A stretch of DNA of 64,000 bases from Serratia silvae (GCF_023282985.1 NZ_JAGQDC010000006.1:152193-216192); one strand, 5' to 3'; shown: positions 1 through 9,647, counted from the stretch's first letter. The notes: generated by a model from the letters alone, not told the origin. Numbers and translations are program-made.

Positions 1-1
1 C

Positions 2-1186
2 GCTCTCAGCCACCTGATCCGCCTTTGTGCCGCATCACCGATGGTGGCCAGCCAACTGGCGCGTTATCCGCTGTTGCTCGATGAGCTGTTGGATCCGGCC
101 ACGCTGTACCAACCGGTGGCCCCGGATGCCTATCGTAGCGAACTGCGCCAATACCGCCTGCGGGTGCCGGAAGACGATGAAGAGCAGCAGTTGGAAGCGT
201 TGCGGCAGTTCAAACAGGCACAACACTTGCGCATTGCCGCTGCGGATATCGCCGAGGCGCTGCCGGTGATGAAAGTGAGCGATCACTTAACCTATCTGGC
301 CGAGGCGATCATTGATGCGGTGGTGCAGCAGGCGTGGAAAGACATGGTCGCGCGCTACGGCCAGCCGACCCATCTGCATGAACGGGAGGGGTTAGGGTTC
401 GCGGTGATCGGTTACGGTAAGCTGGGGGGCTGGGAGCTGGGCTACAGCTCGGATCTCGACCTGGTGTTCCTGCTGGATTGCCCACCAGATGTCATGACGG
501 ATGGCGATCGCTGCATCGATGGCCGCCAGTTCTATCTGCGCCTGGCACAGAGGGTGATGCATCTGTTCAGCACCCGCACCTCTTCCGGCATTCTCTATGA
601 GGTGGATGCCCGTCTGCGTCCTTCTGGTGCTGCCGGGATGTTGGTCAGCACCGTCGAAGCCTTTGCCGATTATCAGCGTAACGAAGCCTGGACCTGGGAG
701 CATCAGGCTCTGGTGCGTGCGCGCATTGTGTATGGCGATCCGGCGCTGCATCAGCAGTTCGATGCGATCCGCCGCGAAATTTTGTGCAAACCGCGTGAAG
801 TGAACAAGCTGCAGCAGGAGGTGCGTGAAATGCGTGAGAAAATGCGCAACCATCTGGGCAGCAAACAGCGCGATCTGTTTGATATCAAAGCGGACGAAGG
901 TGGGATCACCGATATCGAATTTATCGCCCAATATCTGGTCTTAGGTTATGCCGGAGGCGAACCGCGCTTGACGCGTTGGTCGGATAACGTGCGTATCTTT
1001 GAGCTGATGGCCAATTACGACATCATGCCGGAAGACGAAGCCAGGGCATTAACTCAGGCCTATGTCACCATGCGTGATGAGATCCACCACCTGGCGTTGC
1101 AGGAACACTCCAGCAAGGTTAGCAGCGAGCTGTTTGCTGCCGAGCGTGAGCAGGTGCGTATCAGCTGGAGCAAATGGCTGGGCTGA
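2..1186 (+). CDS. glnE: Glutamine synthetase adenylyltransferase/adenylyl-removing enzyme, C-terminal part
   Basis: The reading frame is open from the first bases, so the gene enters from the left and only about 394 C-terminal residues of a roughly 950-residue enzyme are visible. GlnE adds AMP to and removes it from glutamine synthetase in response to PII, setting nitrogen assimilation. The visible part is the C-terminal adenylyltransferase domain: the nucleotidyltransferase signature [20 protein letters not shown] is intact, with the metal-binding Asp-x-Asp at 452-460. It is followed after 114 bp by hldE on the same strand, the usual enterobacterial order. The identification is secure; the N-terminal domain and the start lie outside the window. 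Confidence 0.97.
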   Translation, partial: ALSHLIRLCAASPMVASQLARYPLLLDELLDPATLYQPVAPDAYRSELRQYRLRVPEDDEEQQLEALRQFKQAQHLRIAAADIAEALPVMKVSDHLTYLAEAIIDAVVQQAWKDMVARYGQPTHLHEREGLGFAVIGYGKLGGWELGYSSDLDLVFLLDCPPDVMTDGDRCIDGRQFYLRLAQRVMHLFSTRTSSGILYEVDARLRPSGAAGMLVSTVEAFADYQRNEAWTWEHQALVRARIVYGDPALHQQFDAIRREILCKPREVNKLQQEVREMREKMRNHLGSKQRDLFDIKADEGGITDIEFIAQYLVLGYAGGEPRLTRWSDNVRIFELMANYDIMPEDEARALTQAYVTMRDEIHHLALQEHSSKVSSELFAAEREQVRISWSKWLG

Positions 1187-1230
1187 GGGAGACGTATCGT
1201 TTGCCGAAGCATTGCGCTGGTAGGCAGTTT

Positions 1231-1261
1231 TTACGGGTATTGCAGGCTATTATGCTAATAT
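1231..1261 (+). promoter_or_regulatory. Possible extended -10 promoter for hldE
   Basis: The glnE-hldE gap holds TGCTAATAT (1253-1261), a TGn-type extended -10 with a TAATAT hexamer. Only a poor -35 candidate lies about 19 bp upstream (TTACGG). It would give a leader of about 35 nt before hldE. This is inferred from the sequence alone. Confidence 0.3.
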
Positions 1262-1300
1262 CTGCCGAATTTATTTTTATGACTTGTTTGGAGTTATCGG

Positions 1301-2731
1301 ATGAAAGTGACACTACCTGATTTTCGCCGCGCCGGTGTGTTGGTGGTTGGTGACGTCATGTTGGATCGTTATTGGTATGGGCCGACCAGCCGTATTTCAC
1401 CGGAAGCGCCGGTGCCGGTAGTCAAGGTTGAGACCATCGAAGAGCGTCCCGGTGGTGCGGCTAACGTCGCGATGAACATCGCCTCGCTGGGTGCCAATTC
1501 GCGCCTGGTGGGCCTGACGGGGATCGACGACGCGGCGCGTGCGCTGAGTGCCAAGCTCAATGAAGTCAATGTGCGCTGCGACTTTGTCTCGGTGCCTACA
1601 CACCCGACCATCACCAAGCTACGCGTACTTTCCCGTAACCAACAGCTGATCCGCCTGGACTTCGAGGAAGGTTTCTCCAACGTCGATCCGCAGCCGATCA
1701 TGGAGCGTATCCAGCAGGCATTACCGCAGATTGGCGCACTGGTGCTGTCGGATTACGCCAAGGGCGCGTTGAGCAAGGTGCAGGGCATGATCGCACTGGC
1801 GCGTGCTGCGAAGGTTCCGGTACTGATCGACCCGAAAGGCACCGATTTTGAACGTTACCGTGGTGCCACGCTGCTGACCCCAAACCTGTCCGAATTTGAG
1901 GCCGTGGTCGGTCACTGTGAAAGTGAAGAGGAACTGGTTAAGCGTGGGATGAAGCTGGTGGTGGACTTTGAACTGTCTGCACTGCTGATTACTCGTTCCG
2001 AGCAGGGGATGACGCTGCTGCAGCCGGGCCGTGAGCCGCTGCATCTGCCAACTCAGGCGCAGGAAGTGTTCGACGTGACCGGGGCCGGTGATACGGTGAT
2101 CGGTGTACTGGCTGCCGCCTTGGCTGCGGGTAATACGCTGGAAGAGTCCTGCTTCCTGGCCAACGCCGCCGCCGGTGTGGTGGTAGGTAAGTTGGGCACC
2201 TCGACCGTCTCGCCAGTTGAACTGGAAAACGCCATTCGTGGCCGCGCCGAAACCGGCTTTGGTGTAATGACAGAAGCCGAGCTGAAAAAAGCGGTAGCGC
2301 AGGCGCGCCAACGCGGTGAGAAAGTGGTGATGACCAACGGCATCTTCGACATTCTGCACGCAGGCCATGTCTCGTACCTGGCGAATGCGCGCAAATTGGG
2401 CGACCGTCTGATCGTTGCAGTGAACAGCGATGCGTCAACCAAACGGCTGAAAGGGGAAACCCGCCCGGTTAACCTGTTGGAAAACCGTATGGTGGTATTG
2501 GGCGCGTTGGGAGCCGTGGATTGGGTAGTGCCGTTTGAAGAAGATACGCCGCAGCGCCTGATCGCCGAAGTTCTGCCGGATCTGCTGGTGAAGGGCGGTG
2601 ACTACCAACCGCATGAGATTGCCGGCAGTGCCGAAGTCTGGGCCAACGGTGGCGATGTGCGGGTACTGAACTTTGAGGATGGGTTATCCACCACCAACAT
2701 CATCAAGGCTATCAAGGATGGTCGTGGTTAA
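1301..2731 (+). CDS. hldE: Bifunctional heptose-7-phosphate kinase/heptose-1-phosphate adenylyltransferase
   Basis: HldE makes ADP-heptose for the lipopolysaccharide inner core: an N-terminal ribokinase-like domain (about residues 1-318) phosphorylates D-glycero-beta-D-manno-heptose-7-phosphate, and a C-terminal cytidylyltransferase-like domain (about 340-476) adds AMP after GmhB removes the 7-phosphate. The kinase part shows GGAANVAMN near residue 51 and the catalytic DVTGAGDT near 260. The transferase part shows [12 protein letters not shown] near 345-356, with the HxGH nucleotidyl-transfer motif. Length (476 aa) matches E. coli HldE (477). The start follows a GGAG ribosome site by 8 bases. 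The gene lies downstream of glnE as in other enterobacteria. Confidence 0.98.
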   Translation: MKVTLPDFRRAGVLVVGDVMLDRYWYGPTSRISPEAPVPVVKVETIEERPGGAANVAMNIASLGANSRLVGLTGIDDAARALSAKLNEVNVRCDFVSVPTHPTITKLRVLSRNQQLIRLDFEEGFSNVDPQPIMERIQQALPQIGALVLSDYAKGALSKVQGMIALARAAKVPVLIDPKGTDFERYRGATLLTPNLSEFEAVVGHCESEEELVKRGMKLVVDFELSALLITRSEQGMTLLQPGREPLHLPTQAQEVFDVTGAGDTVIGVLAAALAAGNTLEESCFLANAAAGVVVGKLGTSTVSPVELENAIRGRAETGFGVMTEAELKKAVAQARQRGEKVVMTNGIFDILHAGHVSYLANARKLGDRLIVAVNSDASTKRLKGETRPVNLLENRMVVLGALGAVDWVVPFEEDTPQRLIAEVLPDLLVKGGDYQPHEIAGSAEVWANGGDVRVLNFEDGLSTTNIIKAIKDGRG

Positions 2732-2747
2732 CTTTATCTGTATATCT

Positions 2748-2923
2748 ATACCCTATGGATTTCAAGTTGGCCGCTCTTGCGCGTCCATGCGCTCGCGGCA
2801 TTTGTACATCCCTGTACGGCACAGCTAGGCGACAAGCTTACCCATCCTCAGGAGCTTACTTTTGTAAGTGACTGGGGTGGGTAAGCGCAGGTAACAACGC
2901 TGCAGCTTGAAAGACGACGGGTA
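2748..2923 (+). repeat. Dispersed palindromic repeat, copy A (long form)
   Basis: This 176-bp element starts ATACCCTATGGATTTCAAG and ends CTTGAAAGACGACGGGTA. The same ends occur in copy B (6691-6815, opposite strand) and in the minimal copy C (40091-40133). The inner part holds a long imperfect hairpin, CTTACCCATCC...GGTGGGTAAG, around a short TTAC/GTAA core, also present in copy B. Copy A has an extra block of about 50 bp (about 2765-2820) lacking in B. It fills the hldE-yjeH gap and ends 17 bp before the yjeH start, so it would be transcribed into the yjeH leader. Confidence 0.85.
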
Positions 2924-2939
2924 AACAGGGTGGTTTGCA

Positions 2940-4193
2940 GTGAGTGGACTAAAGCAGGAGCTGAGTTTAGCGCAGGGCGTTGGGTTATTGTCCACTTCAC
3001 TGCTGGGTACCGGGGTCTTTGCCGTTCCGGCATTGGCGGCGCAGGTGGCGGGAGGCGATAGCCTGTGGGCCTGGCCAATACTGATTGTGCTGGTGTTCCC
3101 AATCGCCATCGCTTTTGCGGCTTTGGGCCGTCATTTCCCCAGTGCCGGTGGTGCCGCGCATTTTGTCGGCCTGGCCTTTGGGCCACGCATGGCAAAGGTA
3201 ACCGCTTGGCTGTTCCTCTCTGTGATCCCCGTGGGCTTGCCCGCCGCATTACAAATCGCCGCAGGGTTCTGGCAGGCTACCTTTGGTTGGGATGCCAACG
3301 GCCTGTTGCTGGTGCAAATTGTCACGCTGGTGGTGATTTGGCTGCTTGGCACACGCAGCGCTGGTTCCAGTGCCAATATTCAGACCTTGATTGCCATTCT
3401 GGTGATAGCTCTGGTTGGAGCGATCTGGTGGCAAGGCGGCATTACTCCTTCCCATATCCCATGGCCAGCGGTCAGCGATATTTCTCCTCCTAATATGTTC
3501 CACGCGTTGGCGGTGATGTTCTGGTGCTTTGTCGGGCTGGAGGCATTTGCTCATCTGGCGACCGAGTTTCGCCATCCAGAGCGGGACTTTCCACGTGCGT
3601 TAATGCTTGGGCTGTTGGTGGCGGGGGCGGTCTATTGGGGCTGTACCGTAGCGGTGCTGCACTTCCATGCTTACGGCGAAAATCAGGCGGCGGCCGCTTC
3701 GCTACCGGGGATCGTGGTGCAACTGTTTGGCGAACATGCGCTGTGGATTGCCTGCATCATCGGCTATCTGGCCTGTTTTGCCAGCGTGAATATCTACACC
3801 CAGAGCTTTGCCCGCCTGGTCTGGTCTCAGGCCCAGGAAAAGCCCGCGAGCGGGCTGGCTAAACTCTCTGCGGGTCAGGTGCCGGTCAATGCATTGAGCG
3901 CGGTGGTAGGTTGCTGTCTGCTGTTCACTTTGCTGATCTATACCCTGAAGCTGCCGCTAGATACGCTGCTGGTGTATGCCAATGGCATTTTCGTGCTGGT
4001 TTATCTGCTGTGTATGTTGGCGGGCTGGCGGATCTTACAGGGGCGCTCGCGGTTGATGGCGATCGTTGGCTCCGCGTTGTGTTTGTTATTGTTGGTGATT
4101 ATCGGCTGGAAAAGCCTATATGCGCTGGCGATGTTGGTACTGATCTGGCTGGTGTTGCCGCGTAAAGCGCAGACGGTGGTCTCTAAGCACTAA
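2940..4193 (+). CDS. yjeH: L-methionine/branched-chain amino acid exporter, YjeH type
   Basis: This 417-aa membrane protein of the amino acid-polyamine-organocation (APC) superfamily matches E. coli YjeH (418 aa) along its length, beginning MSGLKQELSLAQGVGLLSTS and keeping the family blocks LLGTGVFAVPA, GRHFPSAGGAAHFVG and FWCFVGLEAFAHLATEF. YjeH exports methionine and branched-chain amino acids across the inner membrane. About twelve hydrophobic segments can be picked out. The start is GTG; no strong Shine-Dalgarno is visible because the dispersed repeat ends just upstream. In E. coli yjeH is located elsewhere, so its place between hldE and ubiK is a local difference. Confidence 0.93.
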   Translation: MSGLKQELSLAQGVGLLSTSLLGTGVFAVPALAAQVAGGDSLWAWPILIVLVFPIAIAFAALGRHFPSAGGAAHFVGLAFGPRMAKVTAWLFLSVIPVGLPAALQIAAGFWQATFGWDANGLLLVQIVTLVVIWLLGTRSAGSSANIQTLIAILVIALVGAIWWQGGITPSHIPWPAVSDISPPNMFHALAVMFWCFVGLEAFAHLATEFRHPERDFPRALMLGLLVAGAVYWGCTVAVLHFHAYGENQAAAASLPGIVVQLFGEHALWIACIIGYLACFASVNIYTQSFARLVWSQAQEKPASGLAKLSAGQVPVNALSAVVGCCLLFTLLIYTLKLPLDTLLVYANGIFVLVYLLCMLAGWRILQGRSRLMAIVGSALCLLLLVIIGWKSLYALAMLVLIWLVLPRKAQTVVSKH

Positions 4194-4211
4194 GGGCGCA
4201 CTGGTGCGCCC
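4194..4211. terminator. Hairpin between convergent yjeH and ubiK
   Basis: The inverted repeat GGGCGCA/TGCGCCC with a 4-nt loop begins directly after the yjeH stop and ends 11 bp before the ubiK stop on the opposite strand. There is no clear T-run on either side, so a bidirectional terminator is inferred from stem and position. Confidence 0.55.
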
Positions 4212-4222
4212 CTTACAACAAC

Positions 4223-4498
4223 TTATTCGTCTGCTGGCTTGGTTGCTGGCGCGGTGTTCAGCTTGCCTTCCAGTTCGGTCAGACGTTGTTCCAGCAATGC
4301 CAGCTTCTCACGGGTGCGCAGCAGGACCTGAGTCTGCACGTCAAATTCTTCGCGGTTAACCAGATCCAGGCGGGTCAACTGCGCTTGCAGCACCTGACGG
4401 ATTTTTTTCTCAACGTCTTCCCCGAATTCACGTACGCCTTTAGGCATCGACTCTTGGACCTGGCGTGCGATCTGTTCAATTTTTTTCGGGTCAATCAT
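4223..4498 (-). CDS. ubiK: Ubiquinone biosynthesis accessory factor UbiK
   Basis: This 91-aa protein begins [20 protein letters not shown] and matches E. coli YqiC/UbiK through its first 75 residues; the tail after the coiled coil differs. UbiK is an accessory factor of the soluble ubiquinone-biosynthesis complex, where it works with UbiJ. The region about 35-78 ([20 protein letters not shown] onward) has the leucine-rich heptad pattern of a coiled coil, as expected for this BMFP-type family. The gene is divergent from ribB. A MITE-like element begins 36 bp upstream of its start, so its promoter may lie within that element. Confidence 0.96.
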   Translation of the reverse strand: MIDPKKIEQIARQVQESMPKGVREFGEDVEKKIRQVLQAQLTRLDLVNREEFDVQTQVLLRTREKLALLEQRLTELEGKLNTAPATKPADE

Positions 4499-4533
4499 GG
4501 CGTTTCCCTTTCTGATATTTGGTGGCTGGATTT

Positions 4534-4801
4534 AGGCTGTGTCCCTCAATTGCACGTGAGCGCCGCTGGAGGTCATTTGGACGCGTGGCAAGGCACGAGC
4601 CGTGCAGTTTGGTGGTCCCAAATAAGCGGGGAGAAACGCAGATACGCGTTCAAATGACCCCAGCCCGAAGGGGCGCGCCCCAAAAGCCTGTACTCTGCGT
4701 TGTCGGGTTTGAGCTTAGACCCACTAGGCCCTGCACCCTTCGCCTTGATTACGGGCTTTTGTGTCTGCGACGGCGCCACGGTCAATTGAGGGACACAGCC
4801 T
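4534..4801. mobile_element. MITE-like element with 19-bp terminal inverted repeats
   Basis: The ends AGGCTGTGTCCCTCAATTG (4534-4552) and CAATTGAGGGACACAGCCT (4783-4801) are perfect inverted repeats, flanked by a possible TTA duplication (4532-4534 and 4801-4803). Inside is a second inverted pair, GGTCATTTGGACGCGT (4571-4586) and ACGCGTTCAAATGACC (4644-4659), with one mismatch, and a weaker CAAAAGCC/GGGCTTTTG pair nearer the right end. No open frame in it resembles a transposase. Size, ends and lack of coding capacity fit a non-autonomous element; the family of the mobilising transposase is not known to me. Confidence 0.75.
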
Positions 4802-4878
4802 TAGTGTAATGCGAGTTGCTCGCCGGATAAACCATTACCGTGTTTGCTGCGCGATCCCTTATTACCTGACCGGATGGC

Positions 4879-4907
4879 TTGAAACACTAAAGCGATGGGG
4901 TTATAGT
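4879..4907 (+). promoter_or_regulatory. Sigma-70 promoter for the ribB leader
   Basis: TTGAAA (4879-4884) and TATAGT (4902-4907) are separated by 17 bp and place the transcription start at about 4914, exactly where the FMN-riboswitch fold begins. Both hexamers are close to consensus. Confidence 0.8.
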
Positions 4908-4914
4908 CGATATG

Positions 4915-5075
4915 CTTATTCTCAGGGCGGGGTGCAAGTCCCCACCGGCGGTAAATCACCATTCACGGTGAAAGCCCGCGAGCGCTCAACCTATCTCTCA
5001 GGAGTGGGTTAGAGGTCAGCAGATCCGGTGTAATTCCGGGGCCGACGGTTATAGTCCGGATGGGAGAGAGTAACG
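4915..5075 (+). ncRNA. FMN riboswitch (RFN element), ribB leader
   Basis: The conserved RFN blocks are present in order: AGGGCGGGGTGCAAGTCCCC, the GGCGGTAAA loop, AAAGCCCGCGAGCG, GGTCAGCAGATCCGGTG, TTCCGGGGCCGACGGT and ATAGTCCGGATGGGAGAGAG. FMN binding to this fold represses ribB. A GGGCGTATGCCC hairpin followed after a few bases by a T-rich stretch (about 5085-5112) follows the aptamer and may act as the expression platform. The E. coli counterpart is also the source of the small RNA SroG. The fold starts at the predicted start of transcription. Confidence 0.97.
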
Positions 5076-5186
5076 ACACCTGTCGGGCGTATGCCCTGCT
5101 TGCGTTATTTTTTTGGCTATTGGCATAGCCACTCCTCAAGATCGCCCTGGTTCTGGTAATCCATAATTTTAATGAGGTTTTTTACC

Positions 5187-5840
5187 ATGAATCAGACTCT
5201 ACTTTCAGATTTCGGCACGCCGGTAGAACGCGTTGAACGCGCTCTTGATGCACTGCGCAACGGGCGCGGTGTGATGGTGCTTGATGATGAAAACCGTGAA
5301 AACGAAGGTGACATGATCTTCGCCGCAGAAACTATGACCGTTGAGCAGATGGCGCTGACCATTCGCCACGGCAGCGGCATTGTTTGCCTGTGTATCACCG
5401 AAGATCGTCGCCAGCAGCTTGAGCTGCCGATGATGGTCGCCAACAACTCCAGCCAGTTCCAGACCGCCTTTACCGTGACGATTGAAGCGGCGCAGGGCGT
5501 GACTACCGGCGTATCGGCAGGCGATCGCCTGACGACCATCCGTGCGGCCATTGCAGACGGTGCCAAGCCGAGCGATTTGAACCGCCCTGGCCACGTGTTC
5601 CCGCTGCGTGCTCAACCTGGTGGCGTATTGAACCGCCGTGGTCACACCGAAGCGACCATCGATCTGGTCTCAATGGCCGGTTTCAAACCCGCTGGCGTAC
5701 TGTGCGAGCTGACTAACGATGATGGCAGCATGGCACATGCGCCGGAAGTGATCACCTTTGCCAAGCAGCATGACATGGTGGTGCTGACTATCGAAGATCT
5801 GGTGGCCTATCGCCAGTCGCACGAAAAGAAAGCCAGCTGA
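5187..5840 (+). CDS. ribB: 3,4-dihydroxy-2-butanone 4-phosphate synthase
   Basis: RibB converts ribulose 5-phosphate into formate and the four-carbon unit used to build riboflavin. The 217-aa protein matches E. coli RibB in length and sequence; the acidic loop [13 protein letters not shown] that binds metal and substrate is intact, as are RHGSGIVC and [10 protein letters not shown]. An in-frame ATG lies 15 bases upstream, but the start at 5187 is preferred: it gives [17 protein letters not shown] as in relatives, with a GAGG site upstream. Expression is controlled by the FMN riboswitch in the leader. Confidence 0.98.
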   Translation: MNQTLLSDFGTPVERVERALDALRNGRGVMVLDDENRENEGDMIFAAETMTVEQMALTIRHGSGIVCLCITEDRRQQLELPMMVANNSSQFQTAFTVTIEAAQGVTTGVSAGDRLTTIRAAIADGAKPSDLNRPGHVFPLRAQPGGVLNRRGHTEATIDLVSMAGFKPAGVLCELTNDDGSMAHAPEVITFAKQHDMVVLTIEDLVAYRQSHEKKAS

Positions 5841-5856
5841 GTCGCTGACTGAAATG

Positions 5857-5883
5857 AAAAGCCGCTGATGAAGCGGCTTTTTT
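5857..5883 (+). terminator. Intrinsic terminator of ribB
   Basis: The stem GCCGCT/AGCGGC with a short loop (5861-5877) is followed by six T; on the other strand it is followed by TTTTC, so it may serve the convergent zupT as well. Confidence 0.85.
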
Positions 5884-5897
5884 GTGCTTAAAATTGT

Positions 5898-6665
5898 TTA
5901 ACCGATGCCGCCGCTTTGTAGCAACGTCAGGCTAAATCCCATCACCGCCATGCCGCACAGCACGCCGTAGCTTGGATTATTGTGTGGGTCGATCTCTTTG
6001 GCCAATGGCATTAATTCATCTACCGACAGCGCCACCATAATTCCGGCCACCGCAGCCATAATCGATGCCATCACCACCGGTGAAACCATCGGGCCGAGTA
6101 CCAGGAAGGCCAGTACGCCACCCAGAATTTCTGCCATTCCGGAAATACCAGACCACAGCAGCGCTTTGGTTTTAGAGCCAGTTGCCGCATACACTGGCCC
6201 AGCGACCGCCAAGCCTTCAGGAATATTGTGGATGGCAACAGCCAGCGCAATGCCCATCCCCAGTTCCAGATCGGCGCTGGCGGTGACAAAGGTGGCAATC
6301 CCTTCTGGGAAGTTGTGCAGGCTGATGCCGAGCGTCAGCAGCATGGCGGTGCGTTTCAGGTTATGGGGCTTGATGGGCTTTTGCACCAGGTCTTGCGGGT
6401 GCTGGTGTGGCAGCATGCGATCCAGCGCAAAGTAACCTAACAGCCCGAACATAAACATGCCGTAGCCAAGCATTGGCGACATGCCGACAGTATGCAGCGC
6501 AGCTGGCAGCATTTCCATCAATGAAATTAACAGCATAATCCCTGCGGCAAAGCCGAGCGCAAACGCCAGCAGGCGGTTGGAGGGCTTCTGGCCAATAATG
6601 CCGAGCAGGGCACCGACAAAGGTAGCGCCTCCGGCTAACAAGGTCAGGATCAGCGGTACAGACAT
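5898..6665 (-). CDS. zupT: Zinc/divalent metal transporter ZupT (ZIP family)
   Basis: This 255-aa inner-membrane importer matches E. coli ZupT (257 aa). It carries the ZIP family metal-site motifs [10 protein letters not shown] and [10 protein letters not shown] in the two central membrane helices, and about eight hydrophobic segments. Members import zinc, iron and other divalent metals. The histidine-containing loop PHQHPQDL lies between segments 3 and 4. An AAGGAG site stands 5 bases before the start. The dispersed repeat copy B lies 26 bp upstream of the start codon, within the probable leader or promoter. Confidence 0.97.
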   Translation of the reverse strand: MSVPLILTLLAGGATFVGALLGIIGQKPSNRLLAFALGFAAGIMLLISLMEMLPAALHTVGMSPMLGYGMFMFGLLGYFALDRMLPHQHPQDLVQKPIKPHNLKRTAMLLTLGISLHNFPEGIATFVTASADLELGMGIALAVAIHNIPEGLAVAGPVYAATGSKTKALLWSGISGMAEILGGVLAFLVLGPMVSPVVMASIMAAVAGIMVALSVDELMPLAKEIDPHNNPSYGVLCGMAVMGFSLTLLQSGGIG

Positions 6666-6690
6666 GCATTCTCCTTGTATGCTAATAAAA

Positions 6691-6815
6691 ATACCCGTCG
6701 TCTTTCAAGCAGCAGCGTTGTTACCTGCGCTTACCCACCCCAGTCACTTACAATAGTAAGCTTCTGGGGATGGGTAAGCTTGTCGCCTAGCTGCAGCTTG
6801 AAATCCATAGGGTAT
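6691..6815 (-). repeat. Dispersed palindromic repeat, copy B
   Basis: On the minus strand this 125-bp copy begins ATACCCTATGGATTTCAAGC and ends GACGACGGGTAT, the same ends as copy A. Its core is the hairpin CTTACCCATCCCCAG...CTGGGGTGGGTAAG. It lacks the extra block of copy A. It separates zupT and ygiD and is closest to the zupT start. Confidence 0.85.
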
Positions 6816-6993
6816 GGCTTTGTGGATACTAACAGAGCCAAGGCATAAATCGAGTGGATTTGGCTGATGGTTTCAATCGTTCCAGCCATTCAAATTTCTT
6901 GAAGATCACCATCAGGGTTATCCGGCTGCCTTGGTAAGGCAAACAGCGTAATGTAGTCAGCAGAACACTTATCACGCTAACCAAGGATGTTTT

Positions 6994-7776
6994 ATGACCA
7001 CCTCTCGTATGCCTGCACTCTTTCTTGGTCACGGAAGCCCGATGAACGTGCTGGAAGATAACCGCTATACCCAGGTCTGGCGTGCGTTGGGTGAGCAATT
7101 GCCACGGCCAAAGGCGATCGTTGCTGTGTCTGCCCACTGGTACACTCGTGGGACGGCAGTGACGGCGATGGAACATCCAAAAACTATTCACGATTTTGGC
7201 GGTTTCCCGCAGGCGCTGTTTGATACGCAGTATCCGGCACCGGGCTCACCAGAGCTGGCGGCAGAGTTGCAAAGTTTGCTGGCCCCGGTTCAGGTGATTG
7301 CCGATACCAGCGAATGGGGTTTGGATCACGGTAGTTGGGGCGTGTTGATCAAGATGTACCCGCAAGCCGACATTCCGGTGGTGCAACTGAGCATCGATGG
7401 GACTCAGCCAGCGGAATACCATTTTGAGCTGGGTCGTAAACTGGCGGCGCTGCGTGATCGGGGCATTATGATCGTGGCCAGCGGTAACGTGGTGCATAAC
7501 CTGCGCATGGTGAAATGGCTGGGTGACACCAGCCCGTATCCTTGGGCGGAGTCATTCAACCAGTACGTACGTGATCACCTGGATTATCAAGGCGAGCATC
7601 ACCCGCTGGTGAATTTTATGCAGCACGAAGGTGCGGCATTGTCGAATCCGACGCCGGAGCATTACCTGCCATTGCTGTATGTCCTGGGTGGCTGGGATGG
7701 TAAAGAGCCAATCTCGGTGCCGATCGATGGGATTGAAATGGCCGCGCTGAGTATGCTTTCGGTGCAGATTGGTTGA
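6994..7776 (+). CDS. ygiD: Extradiol 4,5-DOPA dioxygenase family protein YgiD
   Basis: This 260-aa protein matches E. coli YgiD, a member of the LigB-type extradiol ring-cleavage dioxygenases; E. coli YgiD has been reported to cleave L-DOPA to betalamic-acid-type products. Likely metal-binding histidines are in FLGHGSPMN (His about 12), SAHWYTRG (about 48) and the later HNLRM block (about 168). The start gives MTTSRMPALFLGHGSP, with an AAGGA site upstream. It is divergent from zupT, as in E. coli. The physiological substrate is not known. Confidence 0.93.
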   Translation: MTTSRMPALFLGHGSPMNVLEDNRYTQVWRALGEQLPRPKAIVAVSAHWYTRGTAVTAMEHPKTIHDFGGFPQALFDTQYPAPGSPELAAELQSLLAPVQVIADTSEWGLDHGSWGVLIKMYPQADIPVVQLSIDGTQPAEYHFELGRKLAALRDRGIMIVASGNVVHNLRMVKWLGDTSPYPWAESFNQYVRDHLDYQGEHHPLVNFMQHEGAALSNPTPEHYLPLLYVLGGWDGKEPISVPIDGIEMAALSMLSVQIG

Positions 7777-7779
7777 ATA

Positions 7780-7806
7780 AAAAAGGCGCGAAAGTTTCGC
7801 GCCTTT
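7780..7806. terminator. Bidirectional terminator between ygiD and ygiC
   Basis: AAAAAGGCGCGAAA and TTTCGCGCCTTT form a near-perfect stem with A-tract and T-tract arms, so it can end transcription from both convergent genes. Confidence 0.85.
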
Positions 7807-7826
7807 AGTGATTTCTGGTTTAACCG

Positions 7827-8987
7827 TTAGCCAAGAATAATATGCGGATAAAAGCGCGACAGATCCTGGGTGATCAACTCGCGATCTTCACGTAGACCGA
7901 TGCCGCAAGGCTGATCGTTGACCAGCCAGCTGCCGATCAGCGTATAGCTGCCTTCAAACTGCGGCAACTGATGGAACTGCTGCACAATCATGCCTTCTTC
8001 ACCGTATGGCCCATCTACGCGCGCCACTTCCTGACCGTTCTGGACGATCTGGATGTTGGCACCCTCGCGTGAGAACAGTGGCTTGGTGACGTAATGATCC
8101 ATCTGCGGATGATCGTCCTCAGCAAAGTAGGCTGGTAGCAGGTTTGGATGATCCGGGAACATTTCCCACAACAGCGGCAGTAGGGCCTTGTTGGAGATAA
8201 TGCTCTTCCAGGCCGGTTCTAGCCAGCGTACGCCAGCGTCTTCCAGCTTGGTGGAGAACATCTCGCGCAGCATAAATTCCCACGGATAGAGCTTGAACAG
8301 GTTACTGATGACCTGATTTTGCAGATCGGTAAACTGGCCTTTCTCACCCAGGCCAATCTCTTCCATAAACAGGAATTCGGTCGGCAGGCCCGCTTCCAGC
8401 GCGCAATCTTGCAGATACTGCACCGTACCGCGATCTTCTTCGCTGTCTTGGCAGCAGGCCAGATGCAGCAGGCCAAAGCCGTGATTGGCTTGCAGATCGG
8501 CGAAACGCTCAATCAGCTTTTCTTGCAGGCTGTTGTACTGGTCAGAAGCGGGATCCAACTTGCCGGCGTTGATCTGATCTTCCAGCCACAGCCATTGGAA
8601 GAACGCAGCCTCATACAGTGAGGTTGGCGTATCGGCGTTGTTTTCCAACAGCTTGGGCGGATTAATACCGTCATAGGCCAGATCGAGGCGTGAATACAGC
8701 GAAGGCTGATTAGTGCGCCAGGAGCTACGGACGAATTCCCAGGTGTGCTTGGGGATACAGAATTTGGCCATCAGCTGATCGCTGTTGACCACCTTATCTA
8801 CCACCTTCAGGCACATCTGATGCAGTTCGGCGGTGGCATCTTCAATCTCTTCGATCTGAGCCAACGTGAATTGGTAATAGGCATCTTCACACCAGTAGGG
8901 TTCGCCGTACATGGTGTGGAATGCGAAACCAAATTCGGTGGCTTTTTCGCGCCAGTCTGGGCGCTCGCTAATCGCAACGCGTTTCAT
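7827..8987 (-). CDS. ygiC: ATP-grasp glutathionylspermidine-synthase-like protein YgiC
   Basis: This 386-aa protein is the same length as E. coli YgiC and matches it along its length. The family is related to the synthetase half of glutathionylspermidine synthase/amidase, an ATP-grasp ligase joining an amine to a peptide carboxylate, but YgiC-type proteins lack the amidase half and their substrate is unknown. Typical blocks seen are [29 protein letters not shown] and [11 protein letters not shown]. It starts 3 bp after ygiB ends on the same strand, so the two are co-transcribed and probably translationally coupled. Confidence 0.93.
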   Translation of the reverse strand: MKRVAISERPDWREKATEFGFAFHTMYGEPYWCEDAYYQFTLAQIEEIEDATAELHQMCLKVVDKVVNSDQLMAKFCIPKHTWEFVRSSWRTNQPSLYSRLDLAYDGINPPKLLENNADTPTSLYEAAFFQWLWLEDQINAGKLDPASDQYNSLQEKLIERFADLQANHGFGLLHLACCQDSEEDRGTVQYLQDCALEAGLPTEFLFMEEIGLGEKGQFTDLQNQVISNLFKLYPWEFMLREMFSTKLEDAGVRWLEPAWKSIISNKALLPLLWEMFPDHPNLLPAYFAEDDHPQMDHYVTKPLFSREGANIQIVQNGQEVARVDGPYGEEGMIVQQFHQLPQFEGSYTLIGSWLVNDQPCGIGLREDRELITQDLSRFYPHIILG

Positions 8988-8990
8988 GCA

Positions 8991-9647
8991 TTAACCGCCC
9001 ATGCTGCGTGAGCTGGAAGTGGCACTGCTGCGCTGCATGCTGGTCTGTTTGGCCACGGATTCACCGAAGCCACCACGGGTAACGGTATTGGTCACTGCAG
9101 GTTTGGGTGCCATTGCGGTTTTTGGTACCGTCATGGAGCGGCCGCCTGCGGTTGCCGGGCCATAGCTTTTACCGCTGGCGTCAACAAACTTGCCGTTTGC
9201 CGGGCTGGCAGCGTTTTTAGAACTAAACAGCGGTTGCTGAGCGTAGCCCCCGCCACCCATCATGCGGCCCATCATGTAACCTGCCATTAACGGCATCCAC
9301 ATGCTGCCACTGCTTTGCGATTCTGCGGCCATGCCAGCCTGTGCTGGAGCCTGAGTACATTGCGCTTCACCGAATTCGGCTACGCAGTCTTCACGAGTGG
9401 CGTATTTAGGCGCGGTTTTTTCCGCTTCTTTCAGTGCATTGTTATACGCGGTGGTGCACTGCTCGCTCATTGACGGGTTGGAGGTTGAACAGTCGTCGGC
9501 ATTTTTATACAGAGAAACCGTCTCATCCGCCTGTTCGCAGCCGGCCAGCATAAACACTGCGCTGATCGCCAAAGCCACGGGTGCAACACGGTAGCTGCAC
9601 CAGGATTTGCGGAAGGTGTCTTTGTTGATGTTTTTGGTCCGTTTCAT
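8991..9647 (-). CDS. ygiB: Predicted outer-membrane lipoprotein-like protein YgiB (UPF0441)
   Basis: This 218-aa protein matches E. coli YgiB (223 aa). The N-terminal region has a basic stretch, a hydrophobic segment (about residues 20-35) and [10 protein letters not shown], a likely lipobox with Cys37. The middle is rich in Gly, Met and Gln ([20 protein letters not shown]) and the C-terminus is Ser/Arg-rich and low in complexity. Function is unknown. In E. coli, ygiB and ygiC follow tolC; here tolC lies almost 7 kb away on the same strand, separated by the dha genes, so ygiBC must have their own promoter in the 9648-9986 gap. Confidence 0.92.
   Translation of the reverse strand: MKRTKNINKDTFRKSWCSYRVAPVALAISAVFMLAGCEQADETVSLYKNADDCSTSNPSMSEQCTTAYNNALKEAEKTAPKYATREDCVAEFGEAQCTQAPAQAGMAAESQSSGSMWMPLMAGYMMGRMMGGGGYAQQPLFSSKNAASPANGKFVDASGKSYGPATAGGRSMTVPKTAMAPKPAVTNTVTRGGFGESVAKQTSMQRSSATSSSRSMGG

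Noticed and set aside
4519..4809. Open frames within the MITE-like element
   Set aside because: They run through the inverted repeats and have no similarity to transposases or small proteins known to me.
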